Below are positions 36,937 to 46,362 of a stretch of DNA of 64,000 nucleotides, in pieces. The position numbers were made by a program, and so were the translations under genes. The notes below the pieces were generated by a model that saw only the letters and a list, made by a program, of their open reading frames with translations, had not been told where the DNA came from and made no database searches. How positions within the stretch are numbered: position 1 is the stretch's first letter; every line of letters starts with the position of its first letter. The DNA is from Gammaproteobacteria bacterium RIFCSPHIGHO2_12_FULL_36_30 (GTDB lineage: Bacteria; Pseudomonadota; Gammaproteobacteria; Coxiellales; Coxiellaceae), in contig MGXU01000010.1 in NCBI GenBank assembly GCA_001801815.1, positions 320,332 through 384,331 of the forward strand. The letters run 5' to 3'.

Positions 36937-39900
36937 TTATAATTTCACAAGCGGCACTGTTTGCACGACAATTGTTTTCGTGCCGTCTGGTTTTTTCCCA
37001 ATATTTACATCGTGCAACCAAATTGAATTTTTACTACGACGCAACATATCAAATAACAGGTCTCGAACCGCAACGTCATGAGATGCAGGATCACATAATA
37101 TTCGCTCGCCTGTTTTCCCATTTGTTCGCTTTGACCAAAACGGTCCCGCTATTTTTCCTGCAACAATTTTATTGGTTTCATCATTTAATTTTTTAATATT
37201 ATCTTCATCTGTTTCATAACCATCATCTGTTTTTACTGCAACAATCGCATCTAATTTTTTAGCAATCTCATCCAATTTTTTTGCTTGAGTTTCATTTGTT
37301 GCGCGCAATAATTTTACTTCATTACTTTCAGCTGGTGGAGGCGCATCTGTCCATGCGTTCACTTTTAATTCCAACGCTTTTAAATCTTTAACAGTATCAT
37401 TTGCCCATTTATAAAGAGAATTTAATTTGATATCAACTGCTTGAACAAATGCAAATATATTATCAGGCTTTAATCTTTTTTTACCTAATTGCGAGAGTAA
37501 AAATTTAATTTCAGTAATAGAATCATTTACGTTTTTGGTTTGTATTTCTATTAATTGCTTTTTAATATGTTCAGTTCTGATGACTTTATCTGAATATGTT
37601 TTTGGATCAACGCCCAACAAATTCATAAACGCATGTATTTGCAACGCACACGATTCTAATTTTTCTAATGCTTTTGTAAATCGCACATCCGATAATAATT
37701 CTGCGATGGCTTGATCGCGATATGATTTTAATAATTGATGAACGCGCGCTGCTGTTCTTTTTGAAAGTGTTTCAAGCTCTTTTTTATCAACTGCAGTAAT
37801 AACCCATTCAGCTCCACCATAACAATTAGAGCGATAGAGATGCGCTGTCATAAACAATCCTATATATGGAGTTTCATGTGGATGATGATCACCATTAGCG
37901 TCATGATATTTACTAACACCTGAAATAAAAATTAATGAGTTTTCTTCTTCTAATTTAATTACATTTTGAAATTTGTGTTCAATATCAGCACCTATTGTAC
38001 TAAGATTTGAAATACACATATCAACTTTTCTTTCGACAATCATTTTCTGCAATCGTAATCCCAATGATAATTGTCTTTCTGTTTCGCCAAGATGCATTCT
38101 TTCGATAGCAGGTTTTACTGTTTCATTGTAATGTCTATTTAATTCATCCCATGCCGCTTTTGCAGCATTATAAAAAGTACAAAAGCCTGGTCTAAAGCTT
38201 GGTGGATAACCTTCTTGAATATTTAAATTCTCTGTTAATATGACATCCCGATTTCTAGTGTCTAAGGCAACAGGATGCAAGTCCGAACGACCCGTAAAAT
38301 GAATCGGCGTTCTTTCACAACTTTCTTGTAAATAACTATCCACTTGTCTTGCGCTCGCTTCATCAAACGTCTCATCCAATTTAATTAAACGCTCACCCGG
38401 CAAAAATTTAATTGTGTCTAAATAAAATTTATTTTCTTGTTCTTTTAAATGCTCTTGAATTAATTTTTCAATTTCACTTAAACTGCCATGATAATTTCCA
38501 ATTAACTTTTCATACAATTCTTTTTTAGTTGAAATCGCGCTTAAAAATGTTTTCACTTTTTCTAATTGTTTTGATAATTCATGAATTCCTTCAATATATA
38601 ATTTTTTATCCGCACTTAAGGCAGGATTACATTCCGACAATAATTTTTCATAGGCAATAATTGCTGCGCGCCATTGGTTTGGATTTAATAATGATTCTGG
38701 TTGCGGCACAAATTTATCAGAACTAATATGATGATTGGCAAGTCCTGCTAACAATCCTAATAAATTATATAAACGAATTTTTGAAACATCAGTCACATTT
38801 GATTGATCATGCAATGCTTCTGCAATCGCAACAAAATCGTCAGCGTTTACTTTTCCGTTGTATCTAACAATTACATCGGATGCATTTGCGCTAGGCAAAC
38901 AACTTGTTGCAGTTAAAAAGAAAAATAAAGATTGCTTAAGCGAATCTACTTCATTTAACTTTAAACTTTTTACATAATCTTTTTTGGGTGGCTTTAAAAT
39001 TACTTGAATTGTGCTGGGTTGCACTAATGTTGCTTGAACCGCAGAAAATCCCGCATCTATTTTGCTCGTCACCGATTCCACTTTCGCCGCTAATTTTTCT
39101 GCAGCATATTGACTCTGCAAATGATGTTTAACAATTTTGTTTGCTTTTTCTAATACTGCATCAAAACCTTCTCTCATTAATCTACGATTTTCATATTCAA
39201 TTTTTTCTAATCGATCAAAACGTTCGTGCATTTGCTTTTGAATTTCATCAAGCTTACCCATAATTTGCTGCAACATTTGCAACACTTGTTTTTGAAATGG
39301 ATCTTCATGCGGCTCTTTATCTTTTGTAACAAGCATGCTGATTACCATCAATGCAGCCATGCCTGCCATTGCAAGTGGCCCTAAACATGCACCAAATGAA
39401 GCATTAGCTGCGAGTCCTGACATCGCAATACCGGCTTCATAAGCAATCGCGCCTGCCATGCAAGCTGTTCCTGCATCTTTAAAAAAGGGTGAATCAGCAA
39501 CATCGCCAAACATACTGACAAATTGCGCGCCTTTTTTATAACCTTCTATTTCAGCTTTATCTCGTTTTTCTTTTTCTAATTCTTTTGCTTGTTTGGCGGA
39601 TTCAATTTGCTGTTCTTTTAAAAAATCAATAATTTCCTTTTGTCCGACTTTTAAATCATGAATTTCATCAGTATTTTTATTGATCGCATTGGTTATTTTT
39701 TTTAATGATGTTTGAAATTGTTTATGATGTGCATCTGCATTTTTTTGAAGATCAGAAATTTGTTTTGAAAGATCATTATAATTTTTCTTAGCTTCCGCAG
39801 TATTTTGTTTTTGATATGTTTGAGCTTGTTCTTGTAAATCATTAATTTGTTTTGAAAGCCCACCGAATTTTAATTTTATTTCATCATGTCTTTCTCTCGA

Positions 39901-41301
39901 TTTAATATGATCGACACTAAAATCTTCATTTAACGGAAGTGCACTTAAAACTTGTTGGTAATAAAAACTGCGTAAATCTTGCGGAATATTTTCTTTATTC
40001 ATTAATGCAGTGACATGATCAAACATCGTGTTTGGATTATTTTCAGAATAGTGTTTTATGTTATCTAAAAATTCCATTTGCAAACGATAAGTAGTTTGCT
40101 CAATATGTTCTGCTGCATCTTTACTATCGCCATGAATAAATTTTAATACTTCTTGCGATATTCTATTTGCATTATTAGTAAAATCTTTTGGCGATGAAAG
40201 ATAATGTGCGAGTTGCACTAATCCTGGATTTTGTGATGTTTGAAAAGTGCGTGGATTAAACGTAGAACCACTCGTTCGCATATGATCTGCTATTATTTCT
40301 GCAAATCTTGCGCTTTGATATGCAGCCTGTGCCGAAGCAAGATTGGGTTGCAAACTTCTAACATCATCGACAACACTGTTAACATAATCTCTCGCCCATC
40401 CAAAGAAATTCGTGAAAATATTTCCGGTGGGTTTTGGTTGAGTTATATTTTCAGAAAAAGCATTTTGCATTTCAACATAAGTGAACGGATGTGAAGGTGA
40501 TATTGGATTTTGTCTTTTTATATCAAAATGTGTTTTTAATATTTCAGAAGTGATGTCAGCAATTGGAATTGTAACTGAGGAATGACGCGCTATTTCTTCA
40601 TATAATTTTTCTGCAGTATGGGAAATACTTGCTGGATCAATGTGTCCCTGAATCGATAAAAGATCAATGCCTTGTTCAGCATCAAAAAAAACAAAGCTGA
40701 CATTCATATCCATTGTTTTTTTCAAATGGTCGAGCGTTGAAAAAAGTATTCCGGTTGGAGCATCTAACGAAAGATAAGTATCATTACCAATTGAAACTAC
40801 AGCGTGTCCTTCGCTTCTAAATGGATAATGCCATTTATCACTATTGCACAACCCAATTACTTTTCCAGCACCTAAACCAGCTGAATAATCTCGCTTCGTG
40901 TCCACGCGCATGCCGTTACCTTGAACTGATGCATTTTTTCCATGCATCATTTCAACAGCAAAATGCAAGCAATGATATTCTTTGCTCCATGGTTTATAGT
41001 CCTTTAAAAAGCGAATAAAATTAACACTCATTTGCGGAGAAAGATGTGTTGTTTTATCGTCATGCGCAAAATAAATTTGCACGGTTGTTGTATCGTCGAT
41101 GTTTTGTAGTGGCGAAAGAGCAATTTTATCTTTACTTAATTCATGAAGACCGATGGTATAAATGCATTCATCATTAGGTTTGCGTAATTCTAGTTTTGCA
41201 AATTTCATGCCATGAATTTGAGGCGTCGGCTTGCCAAGGAGAATGGTATCATCAATATCGGAAACAGTGATTTTAATATAATTATTTAGTTCAGTGGGCA
41301 T
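36937..41301 (-). CDS. giant 1454-residue protein of unknown family with N-terminal papain/transglutaminase-like core
   Basis: No family recognised. Visible layout: residues 1-95 beta-rich; about 100-210 with a possible Cys-His-Asp triad, EYHCLHFAVEMM (Cys111), EGHAVVSIG (His166) and YLSLDAP (Asp180), in papain/transglutaminase/NlpC-like order; about 460-590 coiled coil with a duplicated heptad block (LSKQINDLQE at about 481, LSKQISDLQK at about 510); about 607-657 a Gly/Ala-rich hydrophobic hairpin; about 665-750 another coiled coil; then a long helical C-terminal half with a beta-looking part at about 1000-1180 including DANGDHHPHE. No signal peptide; ends NIGKK...VPLVKL. Weak ribosome binding site. 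Could be an effector, a pore-forming toxin or a cell-surface-independent defence protein; all of that is inference. Confidence 0.7.
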   Translation of the reverse strand: MPTELNNYIKITVSDIDDTILLGKPTPQIHGMKFAKLELRKPNDECIYTIGLHELSKDKIALSPLQNIDDTTTVQIYFAHDDKTTHLSPQMSVNFIRFLKDYKPWSKEYHCLHFAVEMMHGKNASVQGNGMRVDTKRDYSAGLGAGKVIGLCNSDKWHYPFRSEGHAVVSIGNDTYLSLDAPTGILFSTLDHLKKTMDMNVSFVFFDAEQGIDLLSIQGHIDPASISHTAEKLYEEIARHSSVTIPIADITSEILKTHFDIKRQNPISPSHPFTYVEMQNAFSENITQPKPTGNIFTNFFGWARDYVNSVVDDVRSLQPNLASAQAAYQSARFAEIIADHMRTSGSTFNPRTFQTSQNPGLVQLAHYLSSPKDFTNNANRISQEVLKFIHGDSKDAAEHIEQTTYRLQMEFLDNIKHYSENNPNTMFDHVTALMNKENIPQDLRSFYYQQVLSALPLNEDFSVDHIKSRERHDEIKLKFGGLSKQINDLQEQAQTYQKQNTAEAKKNYNDLSKQISDLQKNADAHHKQFQTSLKKITNAINKNTDEIHDLKVGQKEIIDFLKEQQIESAKQAKELEKEKRDKAEIEGYKKGAQFVSMFGDVADSPFFKDAGTACMAGAIAYEAGIAMSGLAANASFGACLGPLAMAGMAALMVISMLVTKDKEPHEDPFQKQVLQMLQQIMGKLDEIQKQMHERFDRLEKIEYENRRLMREGFDAVLEKANKIVKHHLQSQYAAEKLAAKVESVTSKIDAGFSAVQATLVQPSTIQVILKPPKKDYVKSLKLNEVDSLKQSLFFFLTATSCLPSANASDVIVRYNGKVNADDFVAIAEALHDQSNVTDVSKIRLYNLLGLLAGLANHHISSDKFVPQPESLLNPNQWRAAIIAYEKLLSECNPALSADKKLYIEGIHELSKQLEKVKTFLSAISTKKELYEKLIGNYHGSLSEIEKLIQEHLKEQENKFYLDTIKFLPGERLIKLDETFDEASARQVDSYLQESCERTPIHFTGRSDLHPVALDTRNRDVILTENLNIQEGYPPSFRPGFCTFYNAAKAAWDELNRHYNETVKPAIERMHLGETERQLSLGLRLQKMIVERKVDMCISNLSTIGADIEHKFQNVIKLEEENSLIFISGVSKYHDANGDHHPHETPYIGLFMTAHLYRSNCYGGAEWVITAVDKKELETLSKRTAARVHQLLKSYRDQAIAELLSDVRFTKALEKLESCALQIHAFMNLLGVDPKTYSDKVIRTEHIKKQLIEIQTKNVNDSITEIKFLLSQLGKKRLKPDNIFAFVQAVDIKLNSLYKWANDTVKDLKALELKVNAWTDAPPPAESNEVKLLRATNETQAKKLDEIAKKLDAIVAVKTDDGYETDEDNIKKLNDETNKIVAGKIAGPFWSKRTNGKTGERILCDPASHDVAVRDLLFDMLRRSKNSIWLHDVNIGKKPDGTKTIVVQTVPLVKL

Positions 41302-41788
41302 TACTGTTTCTCACGTATCAAATATTCTGTCAATTATAAAAACATCTCCATGTAAATAAATCTTCAGTCATTTTTTAAATATACATCACCGCTAAAACGT
41401 AATTTATTTTTAATAATTTTTCATAAAAAGTGGCTAATTTTAAGGCATTTTGAGGTGAAAAGATATCGTAATAATACGGTGATTGAGGTGATTTGTGTAG
41501 GCTGAGTTATATGAAGTTTATCTTAGTTTATCAATGTTATCTTTTTTTTGGATAACTTTGATAACTTTAATTAAACTGCTTAATTCATGGTAGTAAAACC
41601 AGAGTGGTAATCAAAAAGATGACTCATGAATACTATTATATGTCATCATTTCAAAAAACACGGTAGTACAACTTAAAATAACTATGTATCATTCCAATTA
41701 CAAATCAATAAAAATAATCGCCAAAACTTTATATTAAAAATATTAATTTTCAGTTGGTTAACTGCATATGCTTGTTATTATAATTTAG
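41302..41788. other. AT-rich gene-free stretch
   Basis: About 490 bases between the giant gene (reading left) and the orphan Xre gene (reading right), with no credible open frame, RNA or transposon. Visible structures: GTTATC (41536-41541) with GATAAC (41551-41556) and a second direct copy GATAAC at 41560-41565, and a loose dyad GATGAC...GTCATC near 41623-41650. Presumably holds the giant gene's promoter; I cannot place it. Confidence 0.4.
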
Positions 41789-41806
41789 CATGCTAATATT
41801 AGCATG
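41789..41806. promoter_or_regulatory. perfect 18-bp palindrome overlapping the xre promoter
   Basis: CATGCTAATATTAGCATG is an exact palindrome. A TATAAT box stands at 41779-41784 with a loose TTGGTT 19 bases upstream (41754-41759), so the palindrome covers the likely transcription start, and AAGGGG (41808-41813) with ATG at 41821 follow. Best explained as the operator of the downstream Xre protein, giving autorepression. Confidence 0.75.
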
Positions 41807-41820
41807 TAAGGGGTTTTCCT

Positions 41821-42168
41821 ATGAAAAAACGTGCTAAGAATAAAATTAAAATAACTAAATCAAGTGGCAATGTCTTTGCTGATCTTGATATTAAAGATGC
41901 TGAAAAATATATTGCAAAAGCAGAGCTCGCAAGAAAAATAAATTCAATTATTGAAAAACGTCGGTTATTGCAATCTGAAGCTGCTACATTACTTGAAATC
42001 GATCAACCAAAAATATCTGCCTTATCTTGTGGAAGGCTCGATGATTTTTCTCTCGAAAGATTAATCACCTTTTTAAACAAATTAGATCGCGATGTTGAAA
42101 TTTTTGTGCGAGAACCGCATAACAAACGTGTTCACAAAACTGGTCATCTAACAGTTGCTTTTGGTTAG
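41821..42168 (+). CDS. Xre-family regulator / orphan HigA-like antitoxin
   Basis: 115 residues. N-terminal basic segment, then a Cro/C1 helix-turn-helix (about 38-95, INSIIEKRRLLQSEAATLLEIDQPKISALSCGRLDDFSLERLITFLNKL) of the HTH_37 type that usually works as antitoxin to a HigB/Gp49-like toxin. No toxin gene lies next to it; the hpt gene follows tail to tail directly. It may be an antitoxin that lost its partner or a solitary regulator. Confidence 0.8.
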   Translation: MKKRAKNKIKITKSSGNVFADLDIKDAEKYIAKAELARKINSIIEKRRLLQSEAATLLEIDQPKISALSCGRLDDFSLERLITFLNKLDRDVEIFVREPHNKRVHKTGHLTVAFG

Positions 42169-42783
42169 TTACCCGTGCTCCGGCGCAATCATATAAATGC
42201 CGGGAGCATTGCGAAGATAACCTTTGTAATCCATGCCGTAACCAAATACATAATGATTATCGACACGCAATCCACAAAAATCTGCGTGAGATAAACCTTG
42301 TGGTAAACGTGCATTTTTTTTATCAACTAAAACTGCGGTTAAAACAGAACGTGCGCCTTTGTCTTGACAATATTTTACAATTTCAGCAAGTGTGATGCCG
42401 CCATCTAAAATATCATCAACAATTAATACGGTGCGATTTTTTAATGAGGATTGTGGTGTTGCTTTCCAAACTAATTCTTTTCCGCTGGTTTTATTTTGAT
42501 AACGTGTTGCGTGAATGTAATCTACTTCTAATGGAAAATCGATGCGCGGTAATAAATTCCCGAGCGGAACAATTCCACCGACAACAACACATAAAAAAAT
42601 TGGATTTTCATGCGACAAACGCTGATTAATTTCATCAGCCATTTTATCTAATGCAGCTTCAACTTCTATTTTTGAATAAAGACAAGTTGATTTTGCAAGC
42701 ACTTCGCGAATATGGCTTGGTAAAATTTCTGGTTGCACTTGCGGCTCCATTTCAAGAAGGTGATTGCATTCGATCGTCGTCAT
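42169..42783 (-). CDS. hpt: hypoxanthine-guanine phosphoribosyltransferase
   Basis: 204 residues. PRPP-binding loop VLIVDDILDGGITL, the flexible region YQNKTSGKELVWKA and FGYGMDYKGYLRNAPGIY as in purine salvage enzymes (not Xgt type I). Salvages hypoxanthine and guanine, complementing guaBA in the same window. From ATG 42783 it overlaps the mscS-like gene by 32 bases; a start at ATG 42750, just beyond the overlap, would give 193 residues and is an open alternative, as neither has a good ribosome binding site. Confidence 0.9.
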   Translation of the reverse strand: MTTIECNHLLEMEPQVQPEILPSHIREVLAKSTCLYSKIEVEAALDKMADEINQRLSHENPIFLCVVVGGIVPLGNLLPRIDFPLEVDYIHATRYQNKTSGKELVWKATPQSSLKNRTVLIVDDILDGGITLAEIVKYCQDKGARSVLTAVLVDKKNARLPQGLSHADFCGLRVDNHYVFGYGMDYKGYLRNAPGIYMIAPEHG

Positions 42784-43855
42784 ATTTCATTAACACTGTG
42801 GTCGTTGGGAAGGCACATTCTGCATTATTTGCAGTAATAATTGCAATAGTTTTTAAAAAAACATCTTGTTGAACTTGACGATATTTCGCCCAGTCAGTTG
42901 TTTTTGTAAATGCATAAATATTTAAATTCAGCGATGATGGTCCAAATTCCACAAAATTAACCATGATGGATTGCATCGGATCAATTCCGGGATGTGTACG
43001 CAACATTTCATCCACTGCTTTTACAATTGTCGCGATTGCATTTGCGTCGTCGTAACGTACACCAACAGATGTATTAATTCGTCGATGACTCATGCGTTGT
43101 GGATTTTCAATTGATATAGTTGAAAAAACACTATTAGGAACATACAACGGACGTTTTGTAAAAGTTCTAATGCGTGTTAAACGCCAACCGATATGTTCAA
43201 CCGTTCCTTCAATGTCACGATCCGGCGATCGAATCCAATCACCCACTGAAAATGGACGATCCCAAAAAATCATCATGCCGCCTAAAAAATTTGACAGCGT
43301 ATCTTTTGCTGCAAAACCAACTGCAACAGCACTCACGCCGCCGAAAGCTAATAAGCTTGCAACTTTAAAACCAAGCATAGGTAATATTATTAATATCACT
43401 AAAATACTGAGAATAATGCGAGATAATTGTGCGATTGCACGCAAGGTTGTTTTGTCGCGCACTGGAATTCGTCCTGATCGCGGCGCAATTTCTTGTTCCA
43501 TTCGCGTAATAAATTTTAATATCATCCAGTAAATCATGCCGATAAATAATAAACGGCGGATGGTATTTAGCGTGGTAATTTCTGCAAGATCAATATCAAA
43601 TCGATGCATAATAATTTGAATAATAAAACTGATTGCGAGCAACCAAAAAAATGTCATCCACGGCGTATGGACAGATTTAACTAACGACGACATCCATACA
43701 TGTTTGCCATTATCAAATTTAGATAATAAAAAACGATAAAATATTCTGGAAAGCCAGTGATAAATAATCATGACGAGCAAAATCGTCACGCAGTTTACAA
43801 GCCACTGGTGAAGTGCGAGAAAATGAAGGATGTCTTGTGTAAATTGAGTATGCAT
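42752..43855 (-). CDS. mechanosensitive channel of the MscS/YbdG family
   Basis: 367 residues, several membrane helices in the first half. The pore-lining helix and following beta-domain are in VGFAAKDTLSNFLGGMMIFWDRPFSVGDWIRS and IEGTVEHIGWRLTRIRTFTKRPLYVPNSVF, the MscS signature. The N-terminal extension suits a YbdG/MscM-like channel. Protects against hypo-osmotic shock. Its end overlaps the hpt start. Confidence 0.88.
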   Translation of the reverse strand: MHTQFTQDILHFLALHQWLVNCVTILLVMIIYHWLSRIFYRFLLSKFDNGKHVWMSSLVKSVHTPWMTFFWLLAISFIIQIIMHRFDIDLAEITTLNTIRRLLFIGMIYWMILKFITRMEQEIAPRSGRIPVRDKTTLRAIAQLSRIILSILVILIILPMLGFKVASLLAFGGVSAVAVGFAAKDTLSNFLGGMMIFWDRPFSVGDWIRSPDRDIEGTVEHIGWRLTRIRTFTKRPLYVPNSVFSTISIENPQRMSHRRINTSVGVRYDDANAIATIVKAVDEMLRTHPGIDPMQSIMVNFVEFGPSSLNLNIYAFTKTTDWAKYRQVQQDVFLKTIAIITANNAECAFPTTTVLMKYDDDRMQSPS

Positions 43856-43900
43856 AACTCAATTTTATAGGGATTTTGAGTAAAAAGCGATGCGTTCTAA

Positions 43901-44842
43901 TCACTGATATCGCTTATAACGATTCAAACGACTTACTGAATCATCATTTTTTTGAGATGAAACATGATCTAAAATATCCACCACCCCATCACGCGAATTA
44001 CAGACAAGTAAAACATCGCATCCCGCTTCCAATGCACGTTCAGCGCGATCAAAATAAGAACCCATTTTTGAAACAGCATGCATGGATAAATCATCACACA
44101 TAATTAATCCGTCATATTGTAATTGTTTTCGCAAAATTTCTTGAATCCATTCATATGAAAATAAAACGGGTTCAGAATCAATTTGCTCATAAACAACATG
44201 CGCCAACATAATTGCATCTAATTTTTTCGATAAATATGAAAATGGTTGTAAATCTTGTTTTTCAATTTCATCAAAAGAGCGATTATCTATCGGTAAATCC
44301 AGATGCGAATCAACCGTGACAAAACCGTGTCCGGGAAAATGTTTTCCAGTCACAGGCATTTTTAATTGATGCCATTGATCGATTGCAAATTCAGCAACTT
44401 GATTTACATGATTTGCATTAGCGCCAAAACTACGATGCCCGATAATTTCACTGCGTCCATAATCAATATCTAAAACCGGTACTAAACTACTATAAATACC
44501 GACATCACGTAATTCATTTACCATGGTTGATAATGTTTTTGTAATTTCTTTTTTTGCTTCGATAGGATTTTTTACAAATTGCGCGCCGAGTTCACCCATT
44601 GCTGGCAGCTCGGTAAATCCTTCACGAAAACGCTGCACGCGTCCACCTTCTTGATCAACGGTAATAATTATTTCAGGCGAAACAGATTTTATTTGTCGCG
44701 TTAATTCACGCAATTGTTCTTTTGATTCGTAATTTCTAGAAAATAAAATAAGGCCAGAAATAAAAGGGTGCGATAAAATTTCTTTGTCTTCGGATGTTAG
44801 CGTTAAACCAGCAACATCAGCCCAGAGAAATCCATTACGCAC
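43901..44842 (-). CDS. nagZ: beta-N-acetylhexosaminidase NagZ
   Basis: 313 residues, GH3. ITVDQEGGRVQRFREGFTELPAM and GKHFPGHGFVTVDSHLDLP (substrate and histidine loop), and the nucleophile aspartate in IMCDDLSMHAV. Cytosolic; removes GlcNAc from muropeptides in cell-wall recycling. Starts with GTG at 44842 after AGGAG at seven bases. Followed at 12 bases upstream by the DUF1820 gene in the same operon. Confidence 0.95.
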   Translation of the reverse strand: MRNGFLWADVAGLTLTSEDKEILSHPFISGLILFSRNYESKEQLRELTRQIKSVSPEIIITVDQEGGRVQRFREGFTELPAMGELGAQFVKNPIEAKKEITKTLSTMVNELRDVGIYSSLVPVLDIDYGRSEIIGHRSFGANANHVNQVAEFAIDQWHQLKMPVTGKHFPGHGFVTVDSHLDLPIDNRSFDEIEKQDLQPFSYLSKKLDAIMLAHVVYEQIDSEPVLFSYEWIQEILRKQLQYDGLIMCDDLSMHAVSKMGSYFDRAERALEAGCDVLLVCNSRDGVVDILDHVSSQKNDDSVSRLNRYKRYQ

Positions 44843-44854
44843 AAAACACTCCTG

Positions 44855-45184
44855 TTATTTTTTTATTGGCAACTGACTTACATTATTCTTTTTTTCAGAT
44901 ACACTCATACACGCTACACCTTCTTGCATCACCATTTCATCAATACGCAAAACAGAATGTAGTGGTAAATAAACGCGTTTTACGCCTTTAAATTCAGCGC
45001 GCATTTTTTCTTCTGTTGGATCGATCACTATGCCGGATTTAGCATCTTGAAAAATTAATTCTTCAATTTCAATAAAACCCATTAAACTTTCTTCAGTTAA
45101 AAAACGAGCGTAAACTTCGTATGTTTTATCATTTTGAATAAAATAGACACGATACAATGGTTCTTGTTGCGTTGATTCTTTCAC
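44855..45184 (-). CDS. DUF1820 family protein
   Basis: 109 residues. The family pattern is LYRVYFIQNDKTYEVYARF and GFIEIEELIF with VKRVYLPLHSVLRIDEM, which is conserved among gammaproteobacteria. No catalytic residues or membrane segments. Function unknown. Upstream of nagZ by 12 bases, so co-transcribed. Confidence 0.85.
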   Translation of the reverse strand: MKESTQQEPLYRVYFIQNDKTYEVYARFLTEESLMGFIEIEELIFQDAKSGIVIDPTEEKMRAEFKGVKRVYLPLHSVLRIDEMVMQEGVACMSVSEKKNNVSQLPIKK

Positions 45185-45204
45185 GAATTATTCTCACACT
45201 CATG

Positions 45205-45816
45205 CTATTCGCGTTCACCAATTTCTTTCAGGAAAGCAATTTCTGCTTTGCTGGATTCTCGATGTAACGCTTCATTTCGTTGCGGAAATCGACCAAATCG
45301 ATGAATAATCGAATAATGATGATTCGCAAATTTTAAAAAGCTGTCAAAGATAACACGAGTTTCCGAAAATGCCAAATCAGCTAATGTACGATATGCACGA
45401 ACTGATCTTTCTTGATGTGATATTTTTTCAGAGTGTAATAACGGGAAATAATAAAACACGCGTTCGATCAAACTGAGCGAATGATCCACTTCATGTTTCA
45501 TGCCATCTAAACAAATCGCTAATGCTTTTTCATCGTACAAAAAAGCTTTGTCAGAGCCGCGATAAACATGTCGTGCAAATTGATCAAGCGTAATAATTAA
45601 CGCCAATTGTCCGCGCGCTGTTTTTTCCCAATCGCCAAATTGTCCTGCAATTGCAGCATCAACTTGCGCACTGAATTTTGCTTTAATTTCTTCATCGATG
45701 TCTGCATCTTCGGCAAACCAAATGCGCGCGCGATGTTCGGTTGGCACAATAGTTTCTTCTACGTGACCAAACCAGTATTTTAAGATGTCATCTTGCGTCG
45801 TAATGATTTGATTCAT
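45205..45816 (-). CDS. DUF924 family protein
   Basis: 203 residues, all helical (TPR-like). DUF924 signatures: DILKYWFG at the N-terminus, WFAEDADIDEEI, GQLALIITLDQFARHVYRG, and the C-terminal IIHRFGRFPQRNEALHRES. Cytosolic; function not established. Begins 70 bases from the end of the upstream transpeptidase gene, with a hairpin in between. Confidence 0.88.
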   Translation of the reverse strand: MNQIITTQDDILKYWFGHVEETIVPTEHRARIWFAEDADIDEEIKAKFSAQVDAAIAGQFGDWEKTARGQLALIITLDQFARHVYRGSDKAFLYDEKALAICLDGMKHEVDHSLSLIERVFYYFPLLHSEKISHQERSVRAYRTLADLAFSETRVIFDSFLKFANHHYSIIHRFGRFPQRNEALHRESSKAEIAFLKEIGERE

Positions 45817-45825
45817 AGCACTAAT

Positions 45826-45852
45826 CCCGACAATGCTTGTTACATTGTCAGG
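45826..45852. terminator. hairpin before the DUF924 gene
   Basis: On the minus strand CCTGACAATG / CATTGTCGGG pairs at ten positions (one G-T) around TAACAAG, ten bases ahead of the DUF924 ATG. No T-tract follows. It may be a terminator remnant of the upstream transpeptidase gene, an mRNA stabiliser or a palindromic repeat. Confidence 0.4.
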
Positions 45853-45885
45853 ACAGGTATAGCTGCTAATTGAGTTTATTTCAAA

Positions 45886-46362
45886 TCAAGGAGTTATAAT
45901 TACTTCTTCGCCTACGTTAACGCGATCAAATAATGCGATTACATCTTTATTTAGCATACGAATGCAGCCATGCGATTTTGGCGTGCCGATATTTTTTTCA
46001 TCATTTGTGCCGTGAATATAAATGTAACGCGATTTTGTATCAACATCACCGCCACAATTAATGCCAAGTTCCGTTCCAGAAAGCCATAAAATACGGGATA
46101 AAATGAAATCTTTTTCTGTGTATGATGCTAAAATATTTTCATTAAAAATTTCACCAGTTGGTTTTCGTGCGCGAAATACTGTAAAAATAGGCATTTTATC
46201 GCCGATCTTTTCGCAGATGATATGTTTGCCGCGAGGTGTTTGCTCACTGCCGTTTTTTTCGCCGAGACCTTTTAGGGCGGAAGAAATGGGATATTCAACA
46301 ATGACATTATTATTTTTTTTGAAAAATAACTTTTGTTTTGTAATGTTAATAATGATTGTCAT
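45886..46362 (-). CDS. short L,D-transpeptidase-domain protein without signal peptide
   Basis: 158 residues holding only a YkuD domain. Catalytic motif is canonical: YIHGTNDEKNIGTPKSHGCIRM, with a second histidine, and the N-terminus MTIIINITKQKLFFKK shows no signal peptide or membrane helix. It therefore appears cytosolic or secreted by an unrecognised route; related proteins with no signal exist. Overlaps miaA by four bases. Contrast to the exported, SDGC-type homologue at 17.5 kb. Confidence 0.82.
   Translation of the reverse strand: MTIIINITKQKLFFKKNNNVIVEYPISSALKGLGEKNGSEQTPRGKHIICEKIGDKMPIFTVFRARKPTGEIFNENILASYTEKDFILSRILWLSGTELGINCGGDVDTKSRYIYIHGTNDEKNIGTPKSHGCIRMLNKDVIALFDRVNVGEEVIITP

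Noticed and set aside
37000-41000. Frameshift or fusion of several genes making the giant protein
   Set aside because: A single uninterrupted frame with uniform codon use runs the whole length; no internal start with strong ribosome binding site suggests separate genes.
41302-41820. Lost toxin gene upstream of the Xre gene
   Set aside because: No frame of useful length or RelE-like motif could be found in either strand of the stretch.
42169-42783. Hpt as partner toxin of the Xre regulator
   Set aside because: It has the full phosphoribosyltransferase signature and runs convergently, so it is a normal salvage enzyme.
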